Origin: a virus
Virus record (IMG/VR): IMGVR_UViG_3300021959_000438
Location: 1-22,449 of that record
Direction: 5' to 3' (one strand)
DNA: 22,449 nt
Position numbers and translations under genes: made by a program
Part shown: positions 1-6,841 of the stretch, one piece after another
Layout of the letters: each line of letters starts with the position of its first letter
Numbering within the stretch: the stretch's first letter is position 1
The notes under the pieces: model-generated
What the model was told of the DNA's origin: nothing
Seen by the model: the letters and a program-made list of their open reading frames with translations, nothing else
Database searches by the model: none

Positions 1-1233
1 CAAGATATCATTGGTGGTGCTTTAGTCACTAATGGGACACATACAGGTTTATCAGTAGCATACGATGATGCTGGTGATGGTGCAATAGACATAACTGTAA
101 GTCTTTCTTCATTCGATACAGACGACCTTTCAGAAGGTTCAACAAACCAATATTTTACAGATGCAAGAGTGATGACTTCACTAGCAACTGTAGATGCAAA
201 TATTGTTCCAACTACAGACGTAACATACGATTTAGGTTCTTCTTCAAAACAATGGAGAGATATCTATGTTGGGCCAGGTTCATTATATGTTAATGGACAA
301 CAAGTGGTTTCAGATAATTCAGGAACAATTACTGTTTCTGCAGACGATGACCAAAACGTATCACTTCAAACAGGTGGTTCAGGTGATATCGAATTAGATG
401 CAACTGGAACAGGTAATATACAAATTAAAGCACCTATGCAGATACAAGCATCAAATGCTATATCTTCATCAGATGGAAATGCAATTCAATTCTCAAACTC
501 GATTGATGTAGATGCAATTGAATCAAGAAGCACAGACACTAACTTAGTGTTAACAGGAAATGGAACAGGTAATGTCACATTAAATGACGATGTTGCAATC
601 ACAGGTAACTTAACAGTTTCAGGAACAACTACTACAGTTAATTCAGAAACTATATCACTTGCAGATAATATTATTGCATTAAACAGTAATTTTACTTCAG
701 GTTCACCAACAGAAGACACTGGTATCAGTGTGACTCGTGGTGGTTCTGCTTCTAAGACATTTCTTTGGGACGAAACAAATGATAAATGGTCTGTTGGTTC
801 AGAAACAATGGTTGCAGGAACATTTGAAGGAAACCTAACAGGTAATGTTACAGGTAATGTAACTGGTAGTTCAGGTTCAACAACAGGTAATGCTGCTACA
901 GCAACTGCACTTGCAACTTCAAGAACAATCGGTTTAAGTGGAGATGTTTCAGGTTCAGGTTCTTTTGATGGAACAGGAAACCTTACAATTACAGCAACAA
1001 TTGCAGATGATTCACATAATCATACCATTGCAAATGTTGATGGATTACAGACTGCATTGAACACGAAATATGAAAGTGGTTCAAATGTATCTTTAGGAAC
1101 TGTTGCTTCAGGTGCAATAACAATCACCAATGCAACGAATGCTGGTGGAACTGCAAGAAATATGTACCAATCAACATCAGCACCTACGAGTGGTGATGGT
1201 GCAGTTGGTGATATGTGGATTCTTTACTCCTAA
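1..1233 (+). CDS. Tail-fibre-like virion protein, 5' end outside the window
   Basis: The frame is open from base 1, so the true start lies upstream; the GTG at 169 is internal. The visible 410 residues hold the motif STNQYFTDARV near residue 48, then Gly/Thr/Asn-rich beta-type repeats (GTGNI, GNLTVSGTTTTVNSETISLA) and a stretch of GNVTGNVTG repeats. These patterns are typical of fibre proteins of marine T4-like phages, where a trimeric beta-structured shaft carries a C-terminal tip. The C-terminus has NMYQSTSAPTSG followed by GDMWILYS, common at the ends of such fibres. The role is probably host recognition at the tail or baseplate periphery. Which fibre it is (long, short or accessory) cannot be decided. 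It is followed by a late promoter and two repeat-protein genes. Confidence 0.8.
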   Translation, partial: QDIIGGALVTNGTHTGLSVAYDDAGDGAIDITVSLSSFDTDDLSEGSTNQYFTDARVMTSLATVDANIVPTTDVTYDLGSSSKQWRDIYVGPGSLYVNGQQVVSDNSGTITVSADDDQNVSLQTGGSGDIELDATGTGNIQIKAPMQIQASNAISSSDGNAIQFSNSIDVDAIESRSTDTNLVLTGNGTGNVTLNDDVAITGNLTVSGTTTTVNSETISLADNIIALNSNFTSGSPTEDTGISVTRGGSASKTFLWDETNDKWSVGSETMVAGTFEGNLTGNVTGNVTGSSGSTTGNAATATALATSRTIGLSGDVSGSGSFDGTGNLTITATIADDSHNHTIANVDGLQTALNTKYESGSNVSLGTVASGAITITNATNAGGTARNMYQSTSAPTSGDGAVGDMWILYS

Positions 1234-1252
1234 AATAGGGGTTTAGAGTCTT

Positions 1253-1260
1253 TATAAATA
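1253..1260 (+). promoter_or_regulatory. T4-type late promoter (TATAAATA)
   Basis: Exact TATAAATA in the 52-nt gap after the fibre gene. T4-like late promoters consist of this single -10-like element, read by host polymerase with the phage gp55/gp33/gp45 system. The expected start is about 6 nt downstream (near 1266), giving a leader of about 20 nt before the ATG at 1286. No strong Shine-Dalgarno sequence is visible in that leader. Confidence 0.7.
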
Positions 1261-1285
1261 CTAACAATAATTAATGGATAACTAA

Positions 1286-2230
1286 ATGGCATCAGGTTCA
1301 CAAAAAGTTAAAACACCAACGGGTTGGAATGCAACTCAAGGTGCTTGGGTAAAAACTGGTAGTACTACTTGGAAAGCAGTTGACCAAATATATGTTAAAA
1401 CACCTACAGGGTGGAATGATGCATCAGGTCAACAAAGTGCCCAACAACCGTATCCATATATTGCGAATAGTCAAACACCTTATATTGCAAACGCACAGCA
1501 ACCATACCCATACATTGCAAATAGTCAAAGTCCGTATATTGCTAATGCACAACAACCTTATCCATACATTGCAACTGGTCAAGAACCAAATATAAGGAAC
1601 GCTCAGACACCGTTTACATATCAAAGAACTGGACAGACACCTTTCACATATCAATATAGAAGTCCATCAACATATGCTAGACAGGGTCAAACACCGTTTA
1701 CCTATCAGCATAGACAACCTAATACGTATGCAAGACAGGGACAAACACCGTTTACGTACCAACATAGAAGTCCGTTCACATACAGTCATAGGTCACCATT
1801 TACATACAGTCATAGGTCACCATTTACATACAGTCATAGGTCACCATTTACGTATGATGCAAGGTATCCTGCAAATGCTCAAAGTCCTAGTAGTAAACAG
1901 TCACCTTTCACATACAGTGCAAGGTATCCTGCGAATGCTCAGAGTCCTAGTAGTAAACAGTCACCTTTCACATACAGTGCAAGATATCCTGCAAACGCAA
2001 GACAACCAGTATCTGCAAGGAATCCGTTTACATATAGAGTACCGTACATTGCTAATGCAAGACAACCGAATAGTGCAAGAAACCCATTCACGTATAGAGT
2101 ACCTTACATTGCTAATGCTCGTGCATCTGTAGGTTCACAGCAACCGTTCATATATCAAGGAAGACAACCTGTAGTATATTTCTTCGGTTCGCCAGGATTT
2201 GGTACTGGTTTCAACCCACTAACTAAATAA
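1286..2230 (+). CDS. Proline/tyrosine-rich tandem-repeat structural protein, copy 1
   Basis: 314 aa. Residues 1-48 form a small Trp-rich module with KTPTGWN at 9-15 and again at 38-44. From about residue 50 to 300 the protein is almost only short repeats around proline: QQPYPYIANSQ, SPFTYSHR (8 aa), YPANAQ and SPSSKQ (6 aa), and NPFTYRVPYIANAR. These assemble into 20-residue super-repeats. Acidic residues are nearly absent and Arg, Gln and Tyr are frequent. The C-terminus is Gly/Phe-rich (FFGSPGFGTGFNPLTK). No signal peptide or membrane segment is seen. Similar repeat proteins occur beside fibre genes in marine T4-like phages, but I know of no proven function. Position between fibre and neck genes, and a late promoter, suggest a virion or fibre component (inference). 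Other long frames inside it on both strands are by-products of the repeats. Confidence 0.75.
   Translation: MASGSQKVKTPTGWNATQGAWVKTGSTTWKAVDQIYVKTPTGWNDASGQQSAQQPYPYIANSQTPYIANAQQPYPYIANSQSPYIANAQQPYPYIATGQEPNIRNAQTPFTYQRTGQTPFTYQYRSPSTYARQGQTPFTYQHRQPNTYARQGQTPFTYQHRSPFTYSHRSPFTYSHRSPFTYSHRSPFTYDARYPANAQSPSSKQSPFTYSARYPANAQSPSSKQSPFTYSARYPANARQPVSARNPFTYRVPYIANARQPNSARNPFTYRVPYIANARASVGSQQPFIYQGRQPVVYFFGSPGFGTGFNPLTK
1769..1864 (+). repeat. 24-bp tandem repeat, about 4 copies (SPFTYSHR units)
   Basis: Copies at 1769-1792, 1793-1816, 1817-1840 and 1841-1864. The middle two are identical; the first differs mainly in its first bases and the last has changed to SPFTYDAR. Each copy codes for eight residues, so copy-number change keeps the frame. 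Confidence 0.9.
1841..1980 (+). repeat. 60-bp tandem repeat, about 2.3 copies
   Basis: Copies start at 1841, 1901 and 1961 (the last partial). Each full copy codes for a 20-residue block of three proline units: SPFTYSAR, YPANAQ, SPSSKQ. Copies 2 and 1 differ by a few bases only. Confidence 0.9.
2021..2120 (+). repeat. 60-bp tandem repeat, about 1.7 copies (NPFTYR-VPYIANAR)
   Basis: Copies start at 2021 and 2081. The 20-residue block is NPFTYR, VPYIANAR, QPNSAR. The same type of block recurs in the next gene at 2461-2613, with a different linker (QPVIYR), so the two genes share repeat vocabulary. Confidence 0.85.
2223..2229 (+). promoter_or_regulatory. Possible late promoter (CTAAATA) over the stop codon
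   Basis: CTAAATA overlaps the TAA of the first repeat gene. CTAAATA also occurs in the gaps before gp18 and before the genes at 21074 and 21345. A start near 2235 would give a leader of about 37 nt containing the purine-rich AAAGGGAG (about 2254-2261) before the ATG at 2272. Overlap with coding sequence makes it less certain. Confidence 0.4.
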
Positions 2231-2271
2231 ACAATGAAAACGATAATTAATATAAAGGGAGATAACATACA

Positions 2272-3078
2272 ATGGTAACTGGATATTATCAAAGTGCTTT
2301 CAGCGCATTCGGACAAACTCCCGTTATTGCACAACAGCCTTTTACCTATAATGCTAGGTACCCAGCAAGTGCTCAGCAACCGTATACGTTCCAATCACCA
2401 TTTACATATAGTGCAAGATATCCAGCAAGTGCTCAACAACCGTTTACATATCAGAGTCCATTTACATATAGGGTTCCTTATATTGCTAATGCTAGACAAC
2501 CTGTAATCTATAGAAACCCATTCACATATAGGGTTCCTTATATTGCTAATGCTAGACAACCTGTAATCTATAGAAACCCATTCACATATAGGGTTCCATA
2601 TATTGCTAATGCACAGCAACCTAATATCAGGTCAGCACAAGAACCTAATATCAGGTCAGCACAAGAACCTAATATCAGGTCAGCACAAGAACCAAACATA
2701 AGAGATGCACAACAACCGTATCCTTATATTGCTAATAGTCAGAGTCCTTACATTGCGAATGCTCAACAACCGTATCCGTATATTGCAAATGCACAAGAAC
2801 CAAACATAAGAGATGCACAACAACCGTATCCGTATATTGCGAATGCAAGACAACCTAGTACTTACCAACATAGAAGTCCGTTCACTTATCAGAGAACTGG
2901 TCAAACACCGTTTACCTATCAGCATAGACAACCTAATACATATGCGAGACAAGGACAAACTCCATTCACTTATCAGAATAGACAACCTGCTACATATGCT
3001 AGACAGGGTCAAACACCTGTAATTAGATGGGATGGTGAGTTAAGTCAACAATGGCCAGGAACACCGATATCTTCTTAA
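2272..3078 (+). CDS. Proline/tyrosine-rich tandem-repeat structural protein, copy 2
   Basis: 268 aa, paralogue of the preceding gene but without its Trp-rich N-terminal module. It starts with a short Tyr/Phe segment (MVTGYYQSAFSAFG) and goes straight into proline-centred repeats: YPASAQ, QPFTYQ, SPFTYR, VPYIANAR, QPVIYRN, then EPNIRSAQ three times in a row, then QQPYPYIANAQ and QTPFTYQHR blocks. It ends WDGELSQQWPGTPISS, unlike copy 1. A stretch of 41 bases (2899-2939) is identical to 1685-1725 in copy 1. The purine-rich AAAGGGAG about 10 nt upstream supports the start. Function unknown; a fibre-associated or adhesive virion protein is likely. It is followed after 35 nt by the glycosyltransferase gene, possibly a functional link. 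Confidence 0.75.
   Translation: MVTGYYQSAFSAFGQTPVIAQQPFTYNARYPASAQQPYTFQSPFTYSARYPASAQQPFTYQSPFTYRVPYIANARQPVIYRNPFTYRVPYIANARQPVIYRNPFTYRVPYIANAQQPNIRSAQEPNIRSAQEPNIRSAQEPNIRDAQQPYPYIANSQSPYIANAQQPYPYIANAQEPNIRDAQQPYPYIANARQPSTYQHRSPFTYQRTGQTPFTYQHRQPNTYARQGQTPFTYQNRQPATYARQGQTPVIRWDGELSQQWPGTPISS
2461..2613 (+). repeat. 60-bp tandem repeat, about 2.5 copies
   Basis: Copies start at 2461, 2521 and 2581 (partial). The first two differ by about one base in 60, which points to a recent duplication or continued homogenisation. Each codes for 20 residues containing FTYR, VPYIANAR and QPVIYRNP. Confidence 0.95.
2620..2691 (+). repeat. 24-bp tandem repeat, 3 identical copies (PNIRSAQE)
   Basis: Perfect copies at 2620-2643, 2644-2667 and 2668-2691, followed by a diverged copy in which NIRSAQ becomes NIRDAQ. 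Perfect identity suggests recent expansion. Confidence 0.95.
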
Positions 3079-3113
3079 GACCTATATACTAGAAACATTT
3101 CGGGTATTACATT

Positions 3114-4676
3114 ATGAGTAACTTTATTGAATTAAAAGATTTAGACACAGCAATGTCTACACTTTCTGAAATTGAAGATTTCAAAGATACCTATTTTCAT
3201 TTAGGGTCATTACAATTATCCTCAGACTATACTTCTAGTAAAACCTTTAAAATTTTAAAATATGCGATGGAAGATATTCTTCCTCCTATGAAATTATTTA
3301 CTTGGGGTGAGTTTGAGAAAGAACGTAAGAAAGACAAATGGGCCCTATTCAATGGACTTAAAAATGAGTCTCCTTGTTATCATAAATTTCTACCAATAGG
3401 ATATACATCAAAACCAAGAGCTGCAATGCCAGGAGTAGCAGGAATGGATACTATGTCTCTTGATGGAGAATACGTAGATGTAGAAGATTACATTGATTGG
3501 AAAGATGGTTATGTTCCGACAGATGGTGATATAACATCCTTACAGTCTATGTATTATCATTCAGCAAAAGCACATTGGTTGATACATAGTATTCAAGAAG
3601 ATGGACTATGGGCTCCAATTCAAGGAAAGGTGAATGAACTAGTAAAAGACTCTCGTTATCAATTACAGATTCATCCTGGCTCTATTAGGTCAGGAGTTTT
3701 TGAAGAGATGGGAGACCCCGAATTAGAACTTTGCATTATGGATAAATATGATGCAATCGATTCTCCAAAAATTAGTGTGGAAGAACTTCTTGATTATTGG
3801 AAGGGGAAGTTAGATAAAAGAGCTCCTGCAAGAGGAGATACTAATGCACATTATAACATATCCTTTACTATTATACAAGGTGCATTAGAATACCACACTA
3901 GTCTTATGGATGTTTCACACTTTAGACCTATTGTTCACGAGTTTAATAAAAAGGTTCACACTTTATCTAAAGGTAAACCGTTTAATATCTACATTGGATA
4001 TGATAGTAGACACCAACAATTACCTACCATTGCAAAGAAGTCTATTGAAGATACTATTAAACGAGGTATGGGTAATGGACACCTTGTAGATGAGATGAAG
4101 TTTGTTCCCGAAATTAAGTTTCTTGACAAGTCTAAAATTCCCGAGTATAATAGAGAATACGCAAATCAATCTACAGAGTTCACTTACAGTAGATTCTTAA
4201 TACCTTACTTAGAGAACTATGAAGGGTTTAGTATGTTCATTGATGATGACTTTATCTTTGAGAAGAGTTTATTACCTATGTTCTATTACTTACATCCCGA
4301 TGATGCTGTTGCTTGTATTCAATACCCACAATATAAACACGACTCTACTAAATTTGATGGGGAGATTAATATAGACTATCCTTGCAAACTTTGGTCAAGT
4401 CTAATGATATTTAACAATGGTCACGAAGACTGTAAAAAATTAACACCCGAAGTTATCAATACTTGGACTGGTAAACAATTACATCAATTCGAGTGGACAG
4501 ACAAGATTAGTAAGATACCCGAAAAGTATATTTTTACAGAAGGATATGATGACCCAAAAACTAAATGGGACTTCAATGGAATACATTATACAAGAGGTGG
4601 GCCTTGGGTAAAAGGTATGGATTATTCGCATATAAATAATCTAGACATATACAAGAGATGGGAAATACTATCTTGA
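3114..4676 (+). CDS. Glycosyltransferase (GT-A fold, GT8-like) with long N-terminal extension
   Basis: 520 aa. The C-terminal part (about 288-500) looks like a GT-A sugar transferase: NIYIGYDSR (291-299) as the nucleotide-sugar binding start, STEFTYSRFLIPYL (353-366), the metal-binding acidic motif FIDDDF (375-380), SSLMIFNN (428-435) and HYTRGGPW (491-498). This pattern is known from GT8-like enzymes that use UDP- or similar sugars; donor and acceptor cannot be told. Residues 1-285 are not typical of the family. Within them, residues 155-212 (SIQEDGLWAPIQ, then IHPGSIRSG, then a hydrophobic ELELCIMD strand) faintly resemble the ParB/sulfiredoxin-like fold, a weak suggestion only. It lies 35 nt after two proline/tyrosine repeat genes, so fibre glycosylation is a reasonable guess; glycosylation of DNA or host surface is an alternative. 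No strong ribosome binding site is visible. Confidence 0.75.
   Translation: MSNFIELKDLDTAMSTLSEIEDFKDTYFHLGSLQLSSDYTSSKTFKILKYAMEDILPPMKLFTWGEFEKERKKDKWALFNGLKNESPCYHKFLPIGYTSKPRAAMPGVAGMDTMSLDGEYVDVEDYIDWKDGYVPTDGDITSLQSMYYHSAKAHWLIHSIQEDGLWAPIQGKVNELVKDSRYQLQIHPGSIRSGVFEEMGDPELELCIMDKYDAIDSPKISVEELLDYWKGKLDKRAPARGDTNAHYNISFTIIQGALEYHTSLMDVSHFRPIVHEFNKKVHTLSKGKPFNIYIGYDSRHQQLPTIAKKSIEDTIKRGMGNGHLVDEMKFVPEIKFLDKSKIPEYNREYANQSTEFTYSRFLIPYLENYEGFSMFIDDDFIFEKSLLPMFYYLHPDDAVACIQYPQYKHDSTKFDGEINIDYPCKLWSSLMIFNNGHEDCKKLTPEVINTWTGKQLHQFEWTDKISKIPEKYIFTEGYDDPKTKWDFNGIHYTRGGPWVKGMDYSHINNLDIYKRWEILS
4123..4151 (+). promoter_or_regulatory. Consensus sigma70-type promoter inside the glycosyltransferase gene
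   Basis: TTGACA at 4123-4128 and TATAAT at 4146-4151, separated by 17 nt, an exact match to the bacterial housekeeping consensus. It lies in sense orientation within coding sequence (residues LDKSKIPEYN). It would drive the block from 4719 on, or an internal fragment of the glycosyltransferase. A chance match cannot be excluded, but a second identical arrangement lies 550 nt downstream. Confidence 0.5.
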
Positions 4677-4701
4677 CAAATAACGATTAGTAGTTTATAA
4701 T
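4673..4701 (+). promoter_or_regulatory. Consensus sigma70-type promoter before the accessory block
   Basis: TTGACA at 4673-4678 overlaps the glycosyltransferase stop codon; TATAAT at 4696-4701 follows after exactly 17 nt. The predicted start is about 4708, directly at the Shine-Dalgarno GAGGT (4708-4712), giving an unusually short leader of about 11 nt before the ATG at 4719. This looks like an early promoter for host polymerase, placed among late structural genes. Confidence 0.75.
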
Positions 4702-4718
4702 ATTAGTGAGGTAACTAT

Positions 4719-5276
4719 ATGAAAAGTGAATTGATATATGGTGAAGACGGTGTTCTTCACATTACGAAACAAAATGGACTTAGATATTCTTTTGAGAATG
4801 TTGACCCACCTGCTCTAGGATTCGAATACGAAGTTTTAATCTATGCAGACTTAGAAATAAAAATAGAAAAGTGGGAAGATGATAAACATTTTGATGAACA
4901 GGAATCCTTTTTTCTAACAGATGCAGATAAAGATTCTATAGAACTTTACATTGAAAACTCCGAACCCCCTTTAGGATTTAATTTAAATAGACAATACATT
5001 AATGAAATAAACAATGTATGTCACGATTTTGTCAATGAACAAATGAAAATGACGGGATTTGATAATTTAAATGAAGTAGTGTATGCAGGTAGAGAAGGTT
5101 CTGCTCATCCTAGAAGGTCTGATGCAAGACGTATTATGGAATATGCAGATGCAGTTTGGATGTGTTATGTTCAAGTGGAAGAAGAGATTTACAACACTAG
5201 GGAAGATACTCTAAAAGATATGCAAGAATATCTCTCTGTTATACCAACACCCCTATTAGCACCCGATACAGTATAG
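4719..5276 (+). CDS. Unidentified 185-aa protein, first gene after the sigma70 promoter
   Basis: I do not recognise a family. The protein is acidic in its first half, with predicted beta-type segments (ENVDPPALGFEYEVLIYADL at about 26-45), then a mostly helical second half with NRQYINEINNVCHDFVNEQM, a basic turn AHPRRSDARR and a helix around DAVWMCYVQVEEEIYN (about 149-164). The end SVIPTPLLAP is Pro-rich. No signal peptide, membrane helix or catalytic motif is seen. The helix-plus-Pro tail faintly recalls small phage fibre-assembly factors, but this is only an impression. Start is well supported: GAGGT six nt before ATG and a consensus promoter just upstream. The next gene starts 1 nt after its stop, so it is probably co-transcribed with the oxygenases. 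Confidence 0.7.
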   Translation: MKSELIYGEDGVLHITKQNGLRYSFENVDPPALGFEYEVLIYADLEIKIEKWEDDKHFDEQESFFLTDADKDSIELYIENSEPPLGFNLNRQYINEINNVCHDFVNEQMKMTGFDNLNEVVYAGREGSAHPRRSDARRIMEYADAVWMCYVQVEEEIYNTREDTLKDMQEYLSVIPTPLLAPDTV

Positions 5277-5277
5277 T

Positions 5278-5991
5278 ATGACTTCACTTGATGTTGTCTA
5301 CTTGGATAGTCCGTTTAAGGTCGATACCCTACCATTAGATAAGGTTTATGTTATAGACAATTATCTAGACACATCATTACATCATTCATTGGATGATTTT
5401 TTTACTAGACAATCACATTGGGCAAAGACCAATCAAGTTAATGGAGATAATCCTACTGGACTTCCACATCATTCCTTTTGGGGTGCATCCTTTCTAACTG
5501 GAGTTGATGAACACGCTGAGGATTCATTATTATCCATCCTCCCTAAGTGGTTCAATAGAAGATTACAAACTGATTTTCAATTTAAGTGGGAGAGGTTTCA
5601 GTATATGGGATTAAACTCTCAAACACAAGGTCTACACGGGACAACTCATTCAGATTGTCAAGATGAAGATGAGTGGAATCTTTCTTTTTTATACTACTAT
5701 AATAAATTTTGGAATCCTTCTTGGGGTGGACAATTAAGATTTTATGATTCACCACAACAAGGATTGGAAGGTAGAGATAACCATATAAAAAATCATCAAA
5801 TTGCCGAAGTTGAGTTTAAACCAAATAGACTATTAATGTTTGATGGTAGAATACCTCACGGTGCTGATGCTCCAAATGCAAATGCACACTATATGGACAG
5901 ACGGTCAGTTGTAGTTAGAGGTGATGAAGTAAGATTAGTTAACAATGAGGAGATGTTTCGTGCCGACGATAGAATTTACTTGCTACGATAG
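5278..5991 (+). CDS. 2-oxoglutarate/Fe(II) dioxygenase, prolyl-4-hydroxylase-like
   Basis: 237 aa. The facial-triad pattern is visible: HSD at 124-126 in GLHGTTHSDCQDEDEW, the distal His194 in RIPHGADAP, and Arg208/209 for 2-oxoglutarate binding in DRRSVVVRG. The strand WGGQLRFYD (149-157) and NRLLMFDG (183-190) are typical of the double-stranded beta-helix of this superfamily (2OG-FeII_Oxy_3 / P4Hc type). Such enzymes couple decarboxylation of 2-oxoglutarate to hydroxylation of a substrate, often a prolyl side chain. Substrate here is unknown. It starts 1 nt after the previous stop and its 3' end overlaps the next gene, which indicates tight co-translation. Related genes are common in marine T4-like phages. 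Proline-rich proteins encoded 2-4 kb upstream are candidate substrates (inference). Confidence 0.8.
   Translation: MTSLDVVYLDSPFKVDTLPLDKVYVIDNYLDTSLHHSLDDFFTRQSHWAKTNQVNGDNPTGLPHHSFWGASFLTGVDEHAEDSLLSILPKWFNRRLQTDFQFKWERFQYMGLNSQTQGLHGTTHSDCQDEDEWNLSFLYYYNKFWNPSWGGQLRFYDSPQQGLEGRDNHIKNHQIAEVEFKPNRLLMFDGRIPHGADAPNANAHYMDRRSVVVRGDEVRLVNNEEMFRADDRIYLLR
5947..5952 (+). promoter_or_regulatory. Ribosome binding site that favours the GTG start at 5960
   Basis: GAGGAG at 5947-5952 lies 7 nt before the in-frame GTG at 5960, an ideal distance. The ATG at 5945 in the same frame overlaps this element and has no purine-rich element at proper distance, so it is unlikely to be the start. Confidence 0.65.
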
Positions 5992-6841
5992 TGATACCGT
6001 AAAAAACTTTAGACCAGTCTTAGCAAAAGACATTTCACCCGATTGGTGGAAAAAGATGAAGATACAATCTTCTCAAGCTACTATAAAGACACAGACAATA
6101 CGCTCTTGTCCTGCAATGGACGATTGGTTAAAGAGTGGGTGGTTGTTAGTTGCAAATCGTGATATGACAGTAACTGCAGGGTATCGTAAAGAAGTTGACG
6201 AAGATAGTAATGTATTCGTAACAGCAAATGACCGTAAAGGATATGCATCACCCTCACACGGTTCACATCAATTCGATGGTGTATTCGAATACTTTGGAAC
6301 AGATGCTCCAATAAAAGATGCATTTAAAATGAGGAATCCTTGGAATATTGTTACACCTGAAGGTTATTCTTGTATGTACTTAGACCCATTTTTATTCCAA
6401 AATAAATACTTTGCAACTTGGCAAGGAATTATAGATACAGATAAGTTTAACGCTAATATGGATAATGCACAGATAATATTTTACCCTAAAGTTGACCACG
6501 GATTTACTATACTGAAAGGAACACCTCTTTGTCAAATTATACCATATAAAAGAGAAACTTGGAATGCAAGTTACATACAATATGACCACGAAACTTATCA
6601 ACGAAATAGGTCAACTATTACAACCAATTTAAATCACGAAAGTATGGATGAGTGGAATAGAAAGAAAGGATTTTCTGAAGAGGAAAGAGCGGATACTGGT
6701 AAGACTGGTGCTTATCGTAAAGGTTCTTATTGGAACCCGAAAGGTAAAATGTTTAAAGAAGACTCTCCACCACCCGAATGTCCTATGCATAAATCAGAAG
6801 ATGATGATAAAAAAGAAATACAATTGGAGTTAGACGTATAA
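5960..6841 (+). CDS. DUF6065-like protein of unknown function
   Basis: 293 aa from the GTG at 5960 (298 aa if ATG 5945 is used). I chose the GTG because of the well-spaced GAGGAG and because the protein then starts PTIEFTCYDSD, a natural first strand. Visible pattern: ISPDWWKKMK near residue 28, RSCPAMDDWLKSGWLL near 47-62, an AGYRKEVDE segment, PWNIVTPEGYSCMYLDP near 144 and NAQIIFYPKVDHGFTILKGT followed by a hydrophobic strand. This CP...W...G-W and late GT-P-L-C-Q-I-P arrangement resembles the DUF6065 proteins found next to oxygenases in cyanophages; no reaction is established for them. The C-terminal 60 residues are charged and probably disordered (KSEDDDKK). Its stop overlaps the next start by one base (TAATG). 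It overlaps the preceding oxygenase gene by 32 nt. Confidence 0.65.
   Translation: MPTIEFTCYDSDTVKNFRPVLAKDISPDWWKKMKIQSSQATIKTQTIRSCPAMDDWLKSGWLLVANRDMTVTAGYRKEVDEDSNVFVTANDRKGYASPSHGSHQFDGVFEYFGTDAPIKDAFKMRNPWNIVTPEGYSCMYLDPFLFQNKYFATWQGIIDTDKFNANMDNAQIIFYPKVDHGFTILKGTPLCQIIPYKRETWNASYIQYDHETYQRNRSTITTNLNHESMDEWNRKKGFSEEERADTGKTGAYRKGSYWNPKGKMFKEDSPPPECPMHKSEDDDKKEIQLELDV

Noticed and set aside
2680-3012. 110-aa open frame on the minus strand, and other frames of 69-152 aa on both strands within the two repeat genes
   Set aside because: They arise because tandem repeats lacking stop codons in one frame also lack them in others. Their translations are low-complexity Ile/Leu/Ser/Arg strings, and none has a ribosome binding site.
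1286-3078. Repeats as a CRISPR array
   Set aside because: The repeats are contiguous, in frame and protein-coding, without unique spacers.
4631-4638. TATAAATA inside the glycosyltransferase gene, and another at 12053-12060 inside gp17
   Set aside because: Both lie within coding sequence far from the next start codon; matches at this rate are expected in AT-rich DNA.
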